From: UBA4416 sp040387555
GTDB taxonomy: Bacteria; Bacteroidota; Bacteroidia; B-17B0; Aurantibacillaceae
Direction of reading: 5' to 3'
Length of the DNA: 64,000 bases
NCBI GenBank assembly: GCA_040387555.1
Contig: JAZKDO010000005.1
Coordinates: forward strand, 310,001 to 374,000
Positions 61,173-64,000 of the stretch are shown here, one piece after another (the stretch's first letter is position 1; each line of letters begins with the position of its first letter). The notes below the pieces were generated by a model. That model was not told the origin of the DNA. It did not search any database and was given only the letters and a program-made list of their open reading frames with translations. A program made the position numbers and the translations under genes.

Positions 61173-62843
61173 ATGAAATTAAAAACATTAACAACATGCT
61201 TTTTAGCGTTAGGAAGTTTTGCCTATGCACAAGTTCAAATGGCTGATGGGCCGGCCTTAGACAATGATAAGGAAAACAAAATGAACAGGATGCTGGGCGG
61301 TGACGAGAATAGTTTCTATAGTTATCGAGTAAGAAGTAAAGGAAAAGGGACGTCTTTTTTTGTGGAAAAGTATGATAAGAAGACTTTAAAGCCTTCGTTT
61401 TCTAAGGAAGTAAATTTAAGTGAAGAAAATAAAACCAAGATAGAAGACGTTGAATATGCGCAGGGTAATGTTTTTATTTTTAGAAGAGAGTATGATAAAA
61501 AAGCGGATAAAATGACATTGTTTTTTCAAACCGTTTCATCTGCAGGAGTAGTTTCAGACCAATTGAAAGAAGTGATTTCTATTAATTCAGATCACTATGA
61601 ATTTGTGGATTTCGATATTTACCCAAATAAAGCTCAGACTAAATTTGTTATTAAAGCCTCTCATAAAGCATCTAAAGATGATACTTATAAAACAGATATT
61701 ATTTTAATGGATGCAGCAAGCCAGAAGAAATTATGGACTAAAACAGTACAACAAAATCTTAATGCAAGTGGTTCGTGGGGAGCAGGCTTTGCCGCTGCAC
61801 TTTTTGGCCTTGATGCAACTAAATTTGACAGCTATGGATATATAGGCATGCATTTAGACAATAACGATAACATCTATTATTGTATGACTGAATTGGCAAA
61901 AAATTCTACAACAAAAGAGAAAAAATATAAATTGAAAGTGTTTTCTCTAGCCGCTGCAGACCAACAACCAAAACAATTAGATCTGGGTTTTGATGATGAT
62001 TATTATGTACGAGATATTGAATTTTCAAAAGCAAATGAAAATGAATTAGTAATAGGGGGATTTTTGAAAGATGTGGTGGAACGTAAAGGCCGTGACTTAG
62101 TTAAATGTGGAGTCTTTAGTTTTAAAGTAAATACTACGACTAATACAGTGGCAGCAAAAGCAGTTAAATTTTTTGATGATGCTTTATTATTGGCTTTGGA
62201 ATCAAATCCACGTCGTTCAAAATATTTTAAATATAAATTGGATTATATTTTGCCAGTTGGAGACGCTGTATATTATGTTGGAGAGCAATATAGCGAAGAA
62301 TATCGCCAAAACAACAATAGTAGCATGGGTGTGATGGGTGCAGCTATGGGTTCAAGCAATGGATATTACGTGTATGAATACATGGATGTAATAGTTGCAA
62401 AACTAAATTCTAAGGGAGAATTTGAGTGGATTAAAAATTCACCCTTACGTAATATGATGACGGTTCAGGGTGCTGCGCATGTGTTTAAACAATACATTGC
62501 GGTAGCAACTTCTAAAAATTTATACATCTTAAATGATGATCACCCTAAAAATATTGAGCGTTATGAGAAAGCTGATTTTGAGCCAAAAGATTTAAAAGCG
62601 GTTCAAGGGATACATGGTTCTAATTTTGTTTGTAATACAATGTCATTAAAGGATGGTAAAGTAACAAAAAGAACAATACTTATGAAAAATGATGATTTTT
62701 GTTTTGCTCCTATTCAGGAAAGAAATCCTCAGTTTATGCCTCCATCCGATTGTGAAATTTTTGTTCCAAGTTCCAATAATGAAATTTTTATTTATACGGA
62801 AGATCGTGGACAAGACCGTTTTTCCAAAATTAAGTTTGAATAG
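61173..62843 (+). CDS. Large secreted protein of unknown function
   Basis: 556 residues with a signal peptide (TLTTCFLALGSFAYAQ). The mature protein shows repeating strand-turn units (FVDFDIYPNKAQTKFVIKASHK; YYVRDIEFSKANENELVIGGFL) consistent with a beta-propeller. A hydrophobic Gly/Met run (SSMGVMGAAMGSSNGYYV) occurs at about 390. No sorting domain. Divergent from the 604-residue protein; the pair probably shares a function and control region. Confidence 0.6.
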   Translation: MKLKTLTTCFLALGSFAYAQVQMADGPALDNDKENKMNRMLGGDENSFYSYRVRSKGKGTSFFVEKYDKKTLKPSFSKEVNLSEENKTKIEDVEYAQGNVFIFRREYDKKADKMTLFFQTVSSAGVVSDQLKEVISINSDHYEFVDFDIYPNKAQTKFVIKASHKASKDDTYKTDIILMDAASQKKLWTKTVQQNLNASGSWGAGFAAALFGLDATKFDSYGYIGMHLDNNDNIYYCMTELAKNSTTKEKKYKLKVFSLAAADQQPKQLDLGFDDDYYVRDIEFSKANENELVIGGFLKDVVERKGRDLVKCGVFSFKVNTTTNTVAAKAVKFFDDALLLALESNPRRSKYFKYKLDYILPVGDAVYYVGEQYSEEYRQNNNSSMGVMGAAMGSSNGYYVYEYMDVIVAKLNSKGEFEWIKNSPLRNMMTVQGAAHVFKQYIAVATSKNLYILNDDHPKNIERYEKADFEPKDLKAVQGIHGSNFVCNTMSLKDGKVTKRTILMKNDDFCFAPIQERNPQFMPPSDCEIFVPSSNNEIFIYTEDRGQDRFSKIKFE

Positions 62844-62862
62844 TTGGTGTTAATATAAAAAC

Positions 62863-62894
62863 AAAACCCCTTTAATTTTTATTAAAGGGGTTTT
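62863..62894. terminator. Bidirectional intrinsic terminator
   Basis: Perfect 14-bp stem: AAAACCCCTTTAAT (62863-62876) with ATTAAAGGGGTTTT (62881-62894), 4-nt loop, followed by TT. Shared by the secreted protein (plus) and the acyltransferase (minus). Confidence 0.92.
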
Positions 62895-62917
62895 TTGTTT
62901 TTAAAAATAGAAATCAG

Positions 62918-63988
62918 TTAATGTAATTTATTCACTACCGGATTAGCGTACAAGGTTAAAAATATGTTTTTAAGAACTTCAGGCTCACCGGTCATATTTT
63001 TGATTTTTTGATCTATATAATTTAAAAAATCTCCTTTTTCCTGAGAATTATAATTGTTTTCAAAAACGTTAGTTTTATTCAAGAGATCATAAGCAATATA
63101 ATTAACCGGGTTTAGTTTATAACCCTGATAAATACATTTATCAATATGAGAAGCTAATAGTTTAATTTTTTCGTTTTCATTATTTGCTTTATTAATTTCA
63201 TTTAATTCATCTTTAATTGGTTTGCCAAATGCAACATGTATCTTTCCTTTGGGCTGTTTAACACCGGTTAAAATGCTATTCAAATCTTCTCCCGGTGCTT
63301 TTACGTATTTGGTATGTAATGTAGCTAAATACAATTCCTGTACTTTTAAATGATCGCAGGGTTCATATTCAAAACTAATGGTAAGTGGAACAATATTTAA
63401 TTCCGTAAAACTTTTTATAAAATCATTATCACCGCTTAGGTTTAACATTTTTAATAAACCTGTTTGTGTAATGTCATTTCCATCTTTGGTACGGCCATTC
63501 CGCTGAGCAATCCATACGCTAGTGTTTTTGTCCATGATCACATGACGGATATAAGCGCTCAACTGCCTTGATATGTCATATAACTCCTTAACTGTTCCTT
63601 CTCTCTTAACCGTAAACATTCTGTTCATCCGGCCAAAATCTGTTATAAAACCATTGTCCATTAAATTGGATCCAAACGTTATTTCAGAAGTTTCAAACTC
63701 TTCTTTATCAAGTATGATCTGTAAAATTGCACTATCTAACAGGATGTCACGATGATTAGCTATATAAAGGTATGCGCCATTTCTATCAAGGTTTTCAAGG
63801 CCACTCCAGGTTAAGCCCGAAGATGTTGAGTTCACAATTTTCCAGATTGCATCTCTCATGTAACCTGTTTGAAACTCATAAGGCGACTTTGTATTCAACG
63901 CTTTTTGAATCACTTGTTCCTTACTCATTTCAGGCCATAAATAGGCCATGGCTTTATGATAGGATTCATATTGCGCGATCCGTTCCAT
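62918..63988 (-). CDS. PlsC-like (1-acylglycerol-3-phosphate acyltransferase family) acyltransferase
   Basis: 356 residues. Acyltransferase block 1 is IANHRDILLDSA with His79, but the conserved Asp is at +6 (Asp85), one further than the classical H-x4-D; an Asp81 is also present. Later blocks are FGSNLMDNGF, WIAQRNGRTKDG (where the usual PEG-T-R motif is) and VPLTISFEYEP. The C-terminal ~100 residues are an extra helical part. It would acylate a lysophospholipid or amino-acid lipid. Start ATG at 63988, close to the window edge. Confidence 0.8.
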   Translation of the reverse strand: MERIAQYESYHKAMAYLWPEMSKEQVIQKALNTKSPYEFQTGYMRDAIWKIVNSTSSGLTWSGLENLDRNGAYLYIANHRDILLDSAILQIILDKEEFETSEITFGSNLMDNGFITDFGRMNRMFTVKREGTVKELYDISRQLSAYIRHVIMDKNTSVWIAQRNGRTKDGNDITQTGLLKMLNLSGDNDFIKSFTELNIVPLTISFEYEPCDHLKVQELYLATLHTKYVKAPGEDLNSILTGVKQPKGKIHVAFGKPIKDELNEINKANNENEKIKLLASHIDKCIYQGYKLNPVNYIAYDLLNKTNVFENNYNSQEKGDFLNYIDQKIKNMTGEPEVLKNIFLTLYANPVVNKLH

Positions 63989-64000
63989 AACTTCTTTGGA

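Noticed and set aside
1..64000. CRISPR array, prophage, integrase island, insertion sequence or rRNA operon
   Set aside because: No regularly spaced direct repeats, transposase, phage genes or rRNA were seen; the only recombinase is housekeeping XerC.

Overview
The window is one contiguous stretch of AT-rich chromosome from a free-living member of the Bacteroidota. The evidence for this is a type IX secretion C-terminal sorting domain, the gliding ABC ATPase GldA, a GWxTD-domain protein, the bacillithiol enzyme BshA and the rpsU-xerC-raiA gene order. Promoters of the Bacteroidota type (TTTG, about 20 nt, TAnnTTTG) can also be read directly, and almost no start codon has a Shine-Dalgarno sequence. 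There is no rRNA, phage, insertion sequence or CRISPR array; one tRNA gene (Ser-UGA) is present.

Layout. 1-1866: the end of an AI-2E-type permease and a JmjC/cupin_8 protein. 1937-5989: a polyhydroxyalkanoate (PHA) locus, with class III synthase phaE-phaC on the minus strand and phaJ-phaB divergent from it. 6040-11049: an aromatic-sensor-like histidine kinase, a PAS protein, tRNA-Ser, a GWxTD protein and a glycosyltransferase. 11130-14437: a flavin oxidoreductase, then raiA, xerC and rpsU. 14535-17894: small lipoproteins, a gamma-carbonic anhydrase and a large MORN_2-repeat protein. 17982-25298: phenylacetate catabolism (paaABC, an inserted esterase lipoprotein, a 35-residue membrane ORF, paaD, a kinase and paaG, with paaE divergent). 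25367-33048: purT, CoA transferase, aldo/keto reductase, aldehyde dehydrogenase and gldA. 33229-40986: rsgA and a TetR-regulated tripartite RND efflux operon. 41122-50598: a lipoprotein, a C45 acyltransferase-like protein, a T9SS cargo protein, bshA, an M16 protease and engB. 50711-63988: a GNAT acyltransferase, Na+ symporter, methyltransferases, a GT39 enzyme, a papain-like protease, two large secreted proteins and a PlsC-like acyltransferase.

How the genes fit together. Phenylacetyl-CoA epoxidation (PaaABCDE) and isomerisation (PaaG) would send ring carbon towards acetyl-CoA, and PhaJ/PhaB/PhaEC would store 3-hydroxyacyl-CoA as PHA. A kinase with XylR_N/V4R-like aromatic-sensor domains lies between the two loci. 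No thiolase, PaaK, PaaZ or partner response regulator is in the window, so these pathways must be completed elsewhere.

Most unusual points: a paa operon interrupted by an esterase and a tiny membrane ORF, leaving paaD without any AUG start; an intrinsic terminator that runs straight into the xerC start codon; a strong Shine-Dalgarno at raiA; a dispersed palindromic repeat that ends next to the promoter -7 elements of two genes; and structured leaders in the PHA locus. All positions and motifs were read by eye; no database search was run.
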